DNA of 64,000 nucleotides from Methylobacterium sp. WL1 (GTDB taxonomy: Bacteria; Pseudomonadota; Alphaproteobacteria; Rhizobiales; Beijerinckiaceae). Positions 35,397-46,200 of the stretch are shown piece after piece. A program made the translations under genes and the position numbers. The notes beneath the pieces are model-generated. The model did no database searches, was not told the DNA's origin, and was given only the letters and a program-made list of their open reading frames with translations. Numbering within the stretch: position 1 is the stretch's first letter; each line of letters starts with the position of its first letter. The stretch lies in contig NZ_CP042823.1 in assembly GCF_008000895.1 (NCBI RefSeq), positions 1,925,001 to 1,989,000 of the forward strand. Direction: 5' to 3'.

Positions 35397-35648
35397 TCAG
35401 CGACGCGGGCCGCCGGTCGTTCCGCCATACTGTTGGCCGCGAGCACCACGCGAGGGCATGCTGGCGTTGCCGCGGCTCGCCGAGCCCTGCCGCATGCGGT
35501 GGCGCCGGTGCATGCGCACCTGCATAAGGTCCGCGTTCGCGGCTGGGGCGACGCCAGTCACATTCACCGGCAGGGCCGCCGACGGCATCGTGGAGGCACC
35601 GAGACCGATGCCGGCCAGGAGCGCCGAGGCGAGGATGGTGTGCTTCAT
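35397..35648 (-). CDS. Small exported protein of unknown function
   Basis: An 83-residue product with a signal peptide (MKHTILASALLAGIGLGASTMPSAAL) and a basic Arg/Gly/Ser-rich mature part (HRRHRMRQGSASRGNASMPSRGARGQQYGG). The ribosome site AAAGGAGAG is excellent. It follows the PRC-barrel gene by 26 bases in the same direction and is probably cotranscribed. Confidence 0.75.
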   Translation of the reverse strand: MKHTILASALLAGIGLGASTMPSAALPVNVTGVAPAANADLMQVRMHRRHRMRQGSASRGNASMPSRGARGQQYGGTTGGPRR

Positions 35649-35674
35649 GGTCGTCTCTCCTTTTGTGCGGCCGA

Positions 35675-36148
35675 TCACTTCTTCATCTTCGAGTAGGTGA
35701 ACTTCGGCGCGTTCTTGAGCGTGTCCTTGTCGGTGTCGGCGTGGACCATCCACTTGCCGTCCTTATCGCTGATGGCCAGTGTCGACGGGTCGAGCACGAC
35801 GTAGCTCTCGCCCATGCCGAGGAAGCCGCCGACGCTGACGACGACGCCGGTCAGCGTCTTGCCGTTCTCGATGACGAGATCCTCGACCTCGCCGACGGTC
35901 TCGTTCTTGTTGTTGTAGACGGTGGTGCCCACGAGCTTGGACGACATTACGTCGGCCGGCTTCACGGTAACGTACTTGAGCTTCACCGTCGCGGTGTCGG
36001 CCATCTTCATCCCCATGCCGGAGGATGTCATGTCGGAGGACGCGGGCATGGCCGTGCCCGGTGCCGGGGTCGTCGGCGTCGTCTGGGCCAGGGCCGGGAC
36101 GGACAGGCATGCGAGCGCAAGGGCGGCGGTGATCGTGCGATAGGACAA
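35675..36148 (-). CDS. Exported PRC-barrel domain protein (paralogue)
   Basis: The 157-residue product has a signal peptide (LSYRTITAALALACLSVPALA), a Thr/Pro/Met-rich linker and a PRC-barrel reading VMSSKLVGTTVYNNKNETVGEVEDLVIENGKTLTGVVVSVGGFLGMGESYVVLDP. It is closely similar to the protein at 24945-25445 through the whole barrel. TTG 36148 is chosen as start because GGGAG lies six bases upstream and it begins the signal peptide; longer in-frame starts have neither. A near-consensus EcfG promoter is about 95 bases upstream. Confidence 0.85.
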   Translation of the reverse strand: MSYRTITAALALACLSVPALAQTTPTTPAPGTAMPASSDMTSSGMGMKMADTATVKLKYVTVKPADVMSSKLVGTTVYNNKNETVGEVEDLVIENGKTLTGVVVSVGGFLGMGESYVVLDPSTLAISDKDGKWMVHADTDKDTLKNAPKFTYSKMKK

Positions 36149-36241
36149 GACGTTCTCCCGATTATCGTTTCGAAGATGCAACCGGGATCGTCCCATCTGG
36201 ACCGGGCTCTTACCCACCCCGGCTGCACGGTTCGGGGCCCT

Positions 36242-36266
36242 AACGTCCGCGTTCAGGAAACGTTCA
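36242..36266 (-). promoter_or_regulatory. Probable EcfG promoter (one mismatch)
   Basis: On the minus strand TGAAC, 16 bases, CGTT differs from the EcfG consensus in the first base only. It points to the PRC-barrel gene starting at 36148. Confidence 0.5.
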
Positions 36267-36527
36267 GAAAAAAGAGGCCGCGCATGAATGTTTGGTCATG
36301 AATTTTCCAGAAACGGCCCGGTAGAAATGCTTGGATCTGAGTGGAAATTCTAATTTCCCGCAGTAAGCGCTTGGTCCATTCGAGATGGAGAAAATTTAAT
36401 CCCTCTTCACTTGCGTGCCGTCGATGAAATCCTTGTGATCTAATCCGTGAAACGGAGAGGCACATGGGTCCGTAACGTCGTCACGAGCCTCGATGATCGA
36501 GCCGTTATGACGTCAACAGGACTTTCA

Positions 36528-37082
36528 ATGATGCGTACGACCCTGACCGCCGCCCTCCTCGCCTCCGGCCTGGCCTTCGCGGCGCCGGCCTTCGCCGAGA
36601 CCGCACCCATGGTCGGCGGCGCTCCGATGATGGCCGACAAGACCATCGTGGAGAACGCGTCCAAGGCCAGCAACCTCACGACCCTGGTCGCCGCCGTGAA
36701 GGCCGCCGGGCTCGCCGACACCCTGAGCGGCAAGGGCCCGTTCACGGTGTTCGCCCCGACCAACGCGGCCTTCGCGAAGCTGCCGGCCGGCACCGTCGAC
36801 ACGCTGCTGAAGCCCGACATGAAGAAGACGTTGACGGGCGTGCTCACCTACCACGTCGTCCCGGGCAAGCTCGACGCTAAGGACCTGATGGCCAAGGCGA
36901 AGATGGGCGGTGAGGCCGCGAACCTGAAGACGGTCGAGGGCCAGGTCCTGACCGTGAAGATGGACGGCGACCGTCTGGCGCTGATCGACCAGAAGGGCGG
37001 CGGCGCCTTCGTCGAGCAGGCCGACGTGTTCCAGTCGAACGGCGTCGTGCACGTCGTCGACAGCGTCCTGATGCCGAAGTAA
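36528..37082 (+). CDS. Exported fasciclin-domain protein
   Basis: The 184-residue product has a signal peptide (MMRTTLTAALLASGLAFAAPAFA) and one fasciclin domain (about 42-184): TIVENASKASNLTTLVAAVKAAGLADTL, the H1 motif GPFTVFAPTNAAFAKLP, TYHVVPGK and the H2 motif NGVVHVVDSVLMP. FAS1 domains mediate adhesion or surface interaction in secreted bacterial proteins. ATGATG at 36528/36531 follows AGGA. The upstream 36270-36440 stretch is unusually AT-rich and presumably holds its promoter. Confidence 0.92.
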   Translation: MMRTTLTAALLASGLAFAAPAFAETAPMVGGAPMMADKTIVENASKASNLTTLVAAVKAAGLADTLSGKGPFTVFAPTNAAFAKLPAGTVDTLLKPDMKKTLTGVLTYHVVPGKLDAKDLMAKAKMGGEAANLKTVEGQVLTVKMDGDRLALIDQKGGGAFVEQADVFQSNGVVHVVDSVLMPK

Positions 37083-37094
37083 CCCGACATCACG

Positions 37095-37126
37095 GCCGGC
37101 CTACCCCTCTCACGGGGTTGGCCGGC
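37095..37126 (+). terminator. Terminator-like hairpin after fasciclin gene
   Basis: GCCGGCC (37095-37101) pairs with GGCCGGC (37120-37126), extended inside by CCCC/GGGG. No T run follows. Confidence 0.5.
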
Positions 37127-37271
37127 ATCGGTGACGGCTTGGAATGTAGGACGCCACCCGAAAGCGGATCGTCTCGCATCATCGGTTTCACGGGCGGAAC
37201 AGGAACCAACGGGTTCGGCAGGGTTTCAGATCGGGACCCCCGATGACCGCCGAACCGACAGGACTTTTCGC

Positions 37272-37607
37272 ATGAGCTCGCCCAACTTCACCCGACTTGC
37301 GTCCGGTCCCGTTGTCAAGCGCATCGTCGGAACCGTCATGCTCGCCTCCGGCGTGGCGCTTGCCGGCCCCTCGGTCGCCCAATCGGCAGCCAGCTCCATC
37401 GACCAGCCGACCCCCGGGACGCTACCCTCTGGAACCTCTACGACGAAGGGCGCCGGAAACGTGGGCCACGAAGGCAACGGGCAGGTCGCGCCGCCGAGCG
37501 CCATCCAGTCCTCAACCGACGTCATGCAGTCCGAGGGTTCGGTCCAGGGCAAGACCCAGGGCGGCCGGACCGACCCGATCAAGCACCTGCCCAAGGACAT
37601 GCGCTGA
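37272..37607 (+). CDS. Exported protein of unknown function
   Basis: The 111-residue product has a basic N-terminus and hydrophobic signal (MSSPNFTRLASGPVVKRIVGTVMLASGVALAGPSVAQ), then a Ser/Gly/Thr-rich mature part ending in GGRTDPIKHLPKDMR. No ribosome site is strong; AGGAC is twelve bases upstream. Family not recognised. Confidence 0.6.
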   Translation: MSSPNFTRLASGPVVKRIVGTVMLASGVALAGPSVAQSAASSIDQPTPGTLPSGTSTTKGAGNVGHEGNGQVAPPSAIQSSTDVMQSEGSVQGKTQGGRTDPIKHLPKDMR

Positions 37608-37702
37608 CCGGCGATTGAGCGGAACGTCCGCGGACCTCCTCTACGGGAAGCCCGCATGTCGAGAACCATCCCTCCGGGGAACACACCCGGAGGTCTCCCA
37701 AG

Positions 37703-38239
37703 ATGTTCTTCGATAGCTGGTCCGGCCTGCTCAGGGTCGTCGTGGTCGGACCGTTGGCCTACGTCGCACTGATCCTGTTCCTCAGGATCTCGGGCAAGCG
37801 TACCCTGACCAAGCTGAACGCGTTCGACCTCGTCGTGACCGTGGCGCTCGGCTCGACCCTGTCCTCCATCGTCCTGACGAAGTCGGTCGCGCTGCTGGAA
37901 GGGGTGCTCGCCCTCGCGACCCTCATCGGGCTGCAGTACCTGATCACCTGGTCGAGCGTCCGCTCGGCGTGGGTCCGGTCGCTGGTCAAGGCCGAGCCGA
38001 CGTTGCTCGCCCACCAGGGCCAACTGGTCGAAGGCGCGATGCGCCGCCAGCGCATGACCCGGGACGACGTGCTCTCGGCCCTGCGCTCGGAGGGCCTCGA
38101 CGACCTCTCGCAGGCCGCTTCGGTCGTGCTTGAAACAGACGGCTCGATCAGCGTGTTGAAGACGCTTTCCGACCGCGGGGACGGCCTGACCGGCGTAGCC
38201 CGCCCGGAGACGGGCCAACCTGCCGAGCGCCGTTTGTGA
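37703..38239 (+). CDS. DUF421/YetF-domain membrane protein
   Basis: The 178-residue protein has three membrane helices (LLRVVVVGPLAYVALILFL and two more) with RISGKRTLTKLNAFDLVVTVALGSTLSSIVL, the strongly conserved YetF segment, then a cytoplasmic alpha/beta domain (EPTLLAHQGQLVEGAMRRQRMTRDDVLSALRSEGL). Function unknown. GGAGG precedes ATG 37703. Its TGA overlaps the GTG start of the next gene by four bases (GTGA). Confidence 0.92.
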   Translation: MFFDSWSGLLRVVVVGPLAYVALILFLRISGKRTLTKLNAFDLVVTVALGSTLSSIVLTKSVALLEGVLALATLIGLQYLITWSSVRSAWVRSLVKAEPTLLAHQGQLVEGAMRRQRMTRDDVLSALRSEGLDDLSQAASVVLETDGSISVLKTLSDRGDGLTGVARPETGQPAERRL

Positions 38240-39303
38240 AGGCCCTCGTCCGCAATATGCTCATCCTGCTCGCAACCCTCCTGGCCGCCGCGAGCCTGAT
38301 CCCGATGATCCCGACCGAGTGGTGGGCGGTCCGGCTGCTCGACTTCCCGCGCCTGCCCTTCGCCGTCGGCTCTTTGGTCGTCGGTCTGGCCTTGTTCCCC
38401 TTCCTTCGGGGAGCTTCCAGGTCGACCCTTCCGGCTCTCGGGCTGGTCACCCTCGCGCTCGCGGTCAACGCCTGGACACTGTGGCCTTATCGGCCCACGG
38501 GCGGCATGCGGGTCGACGCATGCCCGGTCGAGCGCAGGCTCTCCGTGCTGATCGCGAACGTGCAATTCGGGAATAGGAACGCCGAGCCCCTGGTCGAGGC
38601 CGTCGCGCGGGAGGAGCCCGACCTGTTCCTCGCCATGGAGACCGACGCGTGGTGGGACGAGGCCCTGAAGCCCGTGCTCGCGTCGATGCCCCATGCCCTG
38701 CAGCGGATCACGGGGTCGTACTACGGCATCCACTTCTTCTCGCGGCTGCCCCTGGTGAACGGCGGCATCCGGCATCTCGGAGGGCAGGACACCCCGGCGG
38801 TCGTGACCGGCGTGACCCTGCGCAGCGGCGAGGTCGTCGACTTCATCGGCCTTCATCCGAAGCCGCCGCAGCCCTGGCAATCCGCCCGCGGGCGGGACGC
38901 CCAGCTCTATGCCGCGGCGTCCGTGCTGCGCGAACGGGTCGAGCTTGGCGTCCTCGCCGGCGACCTCAACGCGACGCCCTGGGAGATCGCGGTGGAGCGC
39001 ATGGCTCGACTGTCGGGATTGATCGACCCGCGCCGCGGCTACGGATACGTCGCGACATGGAACGCGCACTCGTCCTGGCTGCGCTGGCCCCTCGACCACG
39101 TTTGCCACGAAGGCGGCTTCGCGACGGTCTCCATCGAGCGCCTCGACGCATTCGGCTCCGACCACTTCCCCTACCTCGTCCGCCTGTGCCGCCAGGATGC
39201 CCAAGGTGCGAAGGCGCCTCCGCAGCGGGACGCCGAGGACGTCGCCACGGCCAACGCGGTGCTCGCCGCGGCGGGGACGACCGAACGATTGCAGTCCCGA
39301 TGA
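38236..39303 (+). CDS. Membrane-anchored endonuclease/exonuclease/phosphatase family protein
   Basis: The 355-residue protein starts with three membrane helices (MLILLATLLAAASLIPMI, LPFAVGSLVVGLALFPFL, LPALGLVTLALAVNAW) and continues with an EEP metal-dependent hydrolase: VLIANVQFGNRN, EPDLFLAMETDAWW (metal-binding Glu), LAGDLNATPWE and SDHFPYLVRL (catalytic His). The substrate may be a nucleic acid, a phospholipid or a phosphoinositide-like ester. Translation starts with GTG overlapping the DUF421 stop, showing coupling. Confidence 0.9.
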   Translation: MKALVRNMLILLATLLAAASLIPMIPTEWWAVRLLDFPRLPFAVGSLVVGLALFPFLRGASRSTLPALGLVTLALAVNAWTLWPYRPTGGMRVDACPVERRLSVLIANVQFGNRNAEPLVEAVAREEPDLFLAMETDAWWDEALKPVLASMPHALQRITGSYYGIHFFSRLPLVNGGIRHLGGQDTPAVVTGVTLRSGEVVDFIGLHPKPPQPWQSARGRDAQLYAAASVLRERVELGVLAGDLNATPWEIAVERMARLSGLIDPRRGYGYVATWNAHSSWLRWPLDHVCHEGGFATVSIERLDAFGSDHFPYLVRLCRQDAQGAKAPPQRDAEDVATANAVLAAAGTTERLQSR

Positions 39304-39358
39304 GCCCACGTGCCGAAAACGGCCTTGCAGCCCGCCTTTGTGCGGGTCGGAGATTCCC

Positions 39359-40612
<1,254 letters not shown>

Positions 40613-40677
40613 TTGACGCCGTGCACGGCGTCGGCCCGCGTCGGCCGGTACATCTCCATCGGACATCGTAACCCCAC

Positions 40678-41745
40678 ATGGTCTTCACCGTCCTCCTCGT
40701 ACTCATCCCGATCTCGGCGGCGCTGAAGTACCTCGTCGGCGCCTCGCCGCTCCTGGTGTTCACCTCCAGCGCGCTCGCCATCGCCGTCCTGGCGGAGTGG
40801 GTCCGACGCGCCACCGACCAGCTTGCCGACCGGGTCGGGCCTGCCATCGGCGGCCTGCTCACCGTCAGTTTCGGCAGCATCGCCGAGCTCGTCCTGGCGC
40901 TATTCGTGCTGCTGCGGGGCGAGGCCGCGGTGGTGCAGGCGCAGATCGCCGGCTCGATCATGGGGACCAGCCTGTTCGGGCTCGGCCTAGCCATCATCGT
41001 CGGCGGGGCGACACGGGAGCGGCAGAAGTTCAGCGCGGAGCGCGCCGGCTTGCTGTCGACCCTGCTGATCCTCGTCGTCATCGCCTTGCTGCTGCCGGCC
41101 GTGTTCGACCTGAGCGGACGTATGTCAGGCCAGGGAAAGACGCTGGGCATCACCGACGAGGAGGTCAGCCTCGGCGTCTCCGTCGTCCTACTGCTGCTCT
41201 ACCTCGCCAACCTCGCCTTCACGCTGGTCACCCACCGCGACGTGTTCTCGAACGACAAGGGCAGCGGCGAGGCCGACTGGAGCCTGCCGTTCGCCATCGG
41301 GGTCCTGATCGCCGCGACGGTCGCCATCGCCTTCGAGTCCGAGATGCTCTCGGGGACGATCACTGAGGCCGCCGGGAGCCTGCACCTCTCGCCGATGTTC
41401 CTCGGCGTGATCGTGCTGGCCCTGGTCGGCACGGCCGGCGACCTGTTCGCCGCGGCGTGGTTCGCGCACGAGGACCGCATGGGCCTCGTGCTGAACATCT
41501 GCATCGGTTCGGCTATCCAGGTGGCGCTGGTGCTAGCGCCGCTCCTGGTCATCATCTCCTGGGCGCTCGGCCACCCGATGTCGCTGGTGTTCTCAAACCC
41601 GCTGCACCTGTTCGGCATCGCGAGCACCGCCTTCATCGTCAACGCCATCGCCCGCGACGGTGAGACGACGTGGTTCGAAGGCCTCTTGCTGCTTGGGGTC
41701 TACGTCCTATTCGGCCTGGCCTTCTTCTTCGCGAGTCCGACCTGA
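40678..41745 (+). CDS. cax: Calcium/proton exchanger (CaCA family)
   Basis: The 355-residue inner membrane exchanger has eleven hydrophobic segments in two homologous halves. The alpha repeats read GGLLTVSFGSIAELVLALFVLL with QIAGSIMGTSLFGLGLAIIVGG, and FLGVIVLALVGTAGDLFAAAWFA with NICIGSAIQVALVLAPLLVI. The GNA(x)E motif of yeast and plant CAX is altered here to GS(I)AE and GTAGD. It probably exports Ca2+ in exchange for H+. Transcribed after the Na+/H+ antiporter with 65 bases between. Confidence 0.9.
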   Translation: MVFTVLLVLIPISAALKYLVGASPLLVFTSSALAIAVLAEWVRRATDQLADRVGPAIGGLLTVSFGSIAELVLALFVLLRGEAAVVQAQIAGSIMGTSLFGLGLAIIVGGATRERQKFSAERAGLLSTLLILVVIALLLPAVFDLSGRMSGQGKTLGITDEEVSLGVSVVLLLLYLANLAFTLVTHRDVFSNDKGSGEADWSLPFAIGVLIAATVAIAFESEMLSGTITEAAGSLHLSPMFLGVIVLALVGTAGDLFAAAWFAHEDRMGLVLNICIGSAIQVALVLAPLLVIISWALGHPMSLVFSNPLHLFGIASTAFIVNAIARDGETTWFEGLLLLGVYVLFGLAFFFASPT

Positions 41746-42174
41746 CTCCTTTATGGCACCGCGCCATCCTAGGTAGCGGGGGGACGCAAGGCCGACCGGC
41801 GTCACCATCCCCATGACGGCGCTGGTGGCCATGCCGGCGAATGGAGTGCTGCCTACGCGGCGTCGGGATGCCGACGACAGCGTGCGCCCGTGATCCTGGC
41901 CATCGCCGATGCGCTCCGCCACCGTAGTTGAGGCCGCCCTGTCAAGCCGTCCCCACGGCCGTTAGGCCACGTTTCTGCCTCACGACCCGCCGTCTGAATG
42001 CGTAATGCGTTCACCTCAAGCATCGTGCTTCGCGTAGTTATTCTATACCGGTACAAACCGTGGGCAGTGACTGCATGATCTGTTGCGCAGTGTTTTAGCA
42101 TGACGAATATGGAACTGTCGTGGTTCCGAGGCCGTTCTGAAATCATGCAAAACATCTCCGGAAAGTCTTTGCGC
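41746..42174. other. Intergenic region
   Basis: The right half (about 42000-42110) is AT-richer than its surroundings and probably holds the promoter of the glycine-rich protein. No gene, terminator with T run or repeat is recognised. Confidence 0.5.
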
Positions 42175-42717
42175 ATGAACAAGTTTGCACTCGTTGCGAC
42201 GGCAGCCTTGGGCCTTGGCGTATTAGCATCGCCATCCGCTGAGGCTCGTGGCTTCGGCCATGGTGGTGGCTTCGGCCACGGTGGCGGCTTTGGCCGTGGT
42301 GGCTTTGGTCACGGCGGGTTCGGTCGTGGCTTCGGTGGCGGGTACAGAGGAGTCGGTTTCGGACGCGGCGGGTTCGGTCGCGGCTTCGGCGGGTACAGGG
42401 GCGTCGGCTTCGGCGGCGGTTATGGTCGTGGCTATGGCGGGTACCGCGGTGGGTACGGCCGCGGATACTACGGTGGCGGCTACGGGCGCCGGGGGATCGG
42501 ACCGGGTGCCGTGATCGGGCTTGGCATCGCCGGCCTCGCGGCGGGTGCCATCGCATCGAACGCCTACGGTGGATATGGTTACGGCGGATACGGCTACGCT
42601 CGTCCGGTCGGCTACGGCTACGGCGGTGGTTACGGTTATGGTGGTGGCTATGGCTACGGCCAGCCTGTCGGCTACGGCGGCGGCTACGGGTACTCGCCCT
42701 ACGGCTGCGGGTACTGA
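42175..42717 (+). CDS. Exported glycine-rich protein
   Basis: The 180-residue product has a signal peptide (MNKFALVATAALGLGVLASPSAEA) and a repeat-built body: GFGHGGGFGHGGG, GFGRGFGGGYRGVGFGRG and GYGGGYGYG units, with a hydrophobic interruption (GAVIGLGIAGLAAGAIA) and the same CGY end as the protein at 24372-24839. Purifying selection on composition rather than sequence is likely. GGAAAG precedes ATG 42175 and a strong terminator follows. Confidence 0.78.
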   Translation: MNKFALVATAALGLGVLASPSAEARGFGHGGGFGHGGGFGRGGFGHGGFGRGFGGGYRGVGFGRGGFGRGFGGYRGVGFGGGYGRGYGGYRGGYGRGYYGGGYGRRGIGPGAVIGLGIAGLAAGAIASNAYGGYGYGGYGYARPVGYGYGGGYGYGGGYGYGQPVGYGGGYGYSPYGCGY

Positions 42718-42740
42718 CATTCCAACGAGCTTCGATCTTG

Positions 42741-42769
42741 GGGCCGCCTTCGGGCGGCCCTTTCTTTTT
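42741..42769 (+). terminator. Rho-independent terminator
   Basis: GGGCCGCC (42741-42748), loop TTCG, GGCGGCCC (42753-42760), then TTTCTTTTT (42761-42769). Confidence 0.92.
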
Positions 42770-43009
42770 CGGGAACGTCCGCTTGCAGTCCGCTCGTCAA
42801 GACAAAGATCTACGGTCGGAACGGGTGGGTTTCAGACGGTCCGCGTCCGAGCGGCGCAACGAAGCGAACGTCAGGGGCGCGCCTATCCATGCTGCTACGC
42901 GAAGCGTCAACCTGTCAGTTGGTGAGAAGGCCGTGCTCCTTGCGAGAACGCTCCGACGGGAAAACTTATCATAGGTTGATAGCTGCGGTCGGCCGTGCGA
43001 CACGAGGAT

Positions 43010-43210
43010 ATGTCCAACACTCCAACGCGTTGCGTCTCCCTGACCTTGGAATTGGAGACCTATCTCCGAACGCAGGTCGCATCGGGGCGCTACGCCAGCG
43101 CTAGCGAGGTCGTTCGCTCGGCCTTGCGGCTCATGATCGAGCGCGAGGGAACCATCCTCGTGCCCCGGCCCCGGGTAAAGGGTGCGAAGGCGGGGCTCAC
43201 ATCGGCCTGA
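43010..43210 (+). CDS. ParD-like ribbon-helix-helix antitoxin, apparently orphan
   Basis: The 66-residue protein reads VSLTLELETYLRTQVASGRYASASEVVRSALRLMIER, the ParD/CopG layout of a beta strand followed by two helices, with the typical SGRYxSASEVVRxALRL core. ParD binds its own promoter and neutralises ParE. No parE is present: the next gene, seven bases downstream, is a hybrid histidine kinase. GTG 42995 is an alternative start. It may be a transcription factor without toxin or the remnant of a lost pair. Confidence 0.8.
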   Translation: MSNTPTRCVSLTLELETYLRTQVASGRYASASEVVRSALRLMIEREGTILVPRPRVKGAKAGLTSA

Positions 43211-43216
43211 CGCGAC

Positions 43217-46200
43217 ATGTCCAGCACTCCCTACGCCGTGACCGATCCGGCCCGCCTCGCCGCGCTCGCCGGCCACGACATCCTCGACACCCTGCCCGAG
43301 CAGGGCTTCGACGATGTCGTGCGTCTCGCGACGCGCCTCTGCGCGACGCCGGTCGCCCTCGTCAGCCTCGTCGCCGCCGACCGGCAGTGGTTCAAGGCTC
43401 GCATCGGCTTCCCCCATTGCGAGACCGACCTCGATAGCTCTGTCTGCAAGTTCGCTCTCGTCGAGCCCGACCTCCTCGTCATTCCGGACCTGACCGCCGA
43501 TCCGCGGACCATGGCCAACCCGTTGGTCACGGGCGAGCCGCACATCCGCTTCTATGCGGGCGCGCCGCTCCGCACCCTCGAAGGGCAGGTGCTGGGCTCG
43601 TTGTGCGTCATCGACACCGTGCCCCGGCCCGGCGGATTGACCCCGGAGCAGGCCGACGACCTCAGGGCGCTCGGACGCCAGGTGGCGAACCTGCTGGAGA
43701 TGCGCCGCGCCGTCGAAGGCCGCGACCAGGTCCTGGAACGGCAGCGGACCGAGTTGCGGCAGGCCCGCCGCATCGAGGTCCTGGCCAAGGCCTCGCAGGC
43801 CCTGCTGACCGCCACCGATCCCGCCGCCGTGCTCGATCCCATCCTGTCCGCGAGCGCAGGCACCCTCGGGTTCGACCGCAGCTACATCTACGACATCTGG
43901 CAGGACGGTCGGCACCTACGCCTAACCCACTCGCTCAACGCGAGCGCGGAGGTGCAGGCATTCCTTCATCGGATGCCCTACGGCGCGCCGCTCTGCGGCA
44001 TCGTCGCCGAGCAGGGTCGACCATTGATGCTTACCGACGTCCAGAACAGCGAGGAACCCGCCTACCAGACCGCCCGTGGCATCGGGTTGAACGCCTACGC
44101 CGGCTTCCCCATCACGAGCCGCGGCAGCCTGCACGGCGTGATCTCCTTCGCCTCGACCGAGGTGCCCTCGTTCGACGCCGACGCGCTTTACTTCTTCGAG
44201 ACGCTCGCCCGCCTGATGTCGGCGGTCTACGAGCGGCTGGACGGCGAGAAGGCCCAGCGCGAGAGCGAGGTGCGTTATCGGACACTGTTCGAGAACATCG
44301 ACGCCGGCTTCTGCATCTGCGAGGTGAGGTTCGACGGGGACGGACGTGCCATCGACCATCGCGTACTGTCGGCGAACCCCGCCTTCGCGAAGCACACCGG
44401 CCTGACGGACGCCGTAGGACACTGGGCCACCGAGATCGCACCAGGCATCGAGCAGCACTGGCACGACGCATACGGGCAGGTCGCTAAGACGAAGCTGCCG
44501 ATGCGGTTCGAGGGTGAGGCGGTGCCGCTCGGGCGCTGGTACGATGCTCACCTGTTCCCGGCCGGCGACGACCGCGTGGCGATGCTCATCGCCGACATCA
44601 CCGAGCGTCGACAGGCTCAGGACGCCCTGCGCGAGAGCGCGGCGCTGGCGCGGGAGAACGTCGAGCGCGTGCAACTCGCGCTCGCGGCCGGCGCGATCAT
44701 CGGCACCTGGCATTGGGACCTGCCCTCCGACCGCTTCACCGTCGACGAGGGCTTCGCCCGCTCCTTCGGTCTCGATCCCGCGCTCGGACGGACGGGAATC
44801 CCCCTCGCGCAGATCGTGGCGACGGTGCACCCCGAGGACCAGGCGGGGTTGGCCGCCGCCATCGACGAGGTGATCGCGCGGGGCGGCGCCTACGCTCACC
44901 AGTACCGCGTGCGCCGCGCCGACGGACGCTACTACTGGATCGAGGCGAACGGACGCGTCGATCTCGCCCCGGACGGCACGGGGCTGACCTTCCCAGGCGT
45001 GCTGATCGACATCGAGCAGCGCCGCATGGAGGCCATGCTGATCGAGCTGTCCGAGAGGCTGCGCAAGCTGGACTCGCCGCAGGCAATGGCCCTCGCGGCG
45101 GCGGAAACGGTCGGCCATGCGCTCAGCCTCTCGCGCGCGGCCTACGGCGATGTGGACGAACCCGGCGAGCACATCGTCATCGCACGGGATTGGCTGGCGG
45201 CCGGCCAACGCAGCGCGGCCGGATCCCACACTTTCGCCGACTACGGCACCTTCAGCGAAGCGCTGCGGCGTGGCGAGGATGTCGTGGTCGCGAACGTCGC
45301 CGAGGACCCCCTGACCGCCGGGCAGGTCGATAGTTTCCGTTCACTCGACATCGGGTCCCTGGCCAACCTGCCGCTGATGGAGGGCGGCCATCTCAAGGTG
45401 GTGTTCTGCCTGCACCGTGATCGTGTCCAGGCATGGTCCGCCGGGGAACTGGCGTTCGCCCGCCGGGTGATGGACCGCACCGAGGTCGAGATCGCGAGGC
45501 GCTCGGTCTCGGGGCAGCTCCGAGAGAGCGAGACGCGCTACCGCACCCTGTTCGAGAGCATCGACGTCGGATTCTGCATCGTCGAGATGAAGTTCGACGA
45601 GGCGGAGCGAGCGGTCGACTACCGCATCGTGGAGGCCAATCCGGCCTTCGAACGGCAGACCGGCGCCAAGGTCGCCGGCCTTTGGGTCAGCGAGTTCGCC
45701 CCGGACCTGGAGCGGCACTGGTTCGACACCTACGGGCACGTCGCGCTGACGGGCGAACCGGCGCACTTCGAGAACAAGGCGGACGTGTTCGGGCGCTGGT
45801 TCGACGTGCGTGCGCTGCGCATCGGCGATCCGGCCGACAACCGAGTCGCGATCTTCTTCAACGACATCAACGACCGCAAGGGCATGGAGGAAGCGCTCCG
45901 CCAATTGAACGACACGCTCGAACAGCAGGTTCATCAACGCACGCAGGAGCGCGACCGGCTCTGGAGCAACACCCAGGACATCCAGGTCATCATCGACGGT
46001 AAGGGGATCTTCCAGGCCGTCAATCCGGCCTTCACCGCGATCCTCGGTTGGACGTCCGAAGATGCGGTCGGCAGACCCCTGTTCGAGTTCGTCATCCCGG
46101 ACGACGAAGGCGTGACCGACCGTGCGCTTCAGCATGCCCGCGTCCAGAGCCTGCCGGTCGTCGAGAACCGTTATCGGCACAAGGACGGGGGCTTCCGCTG

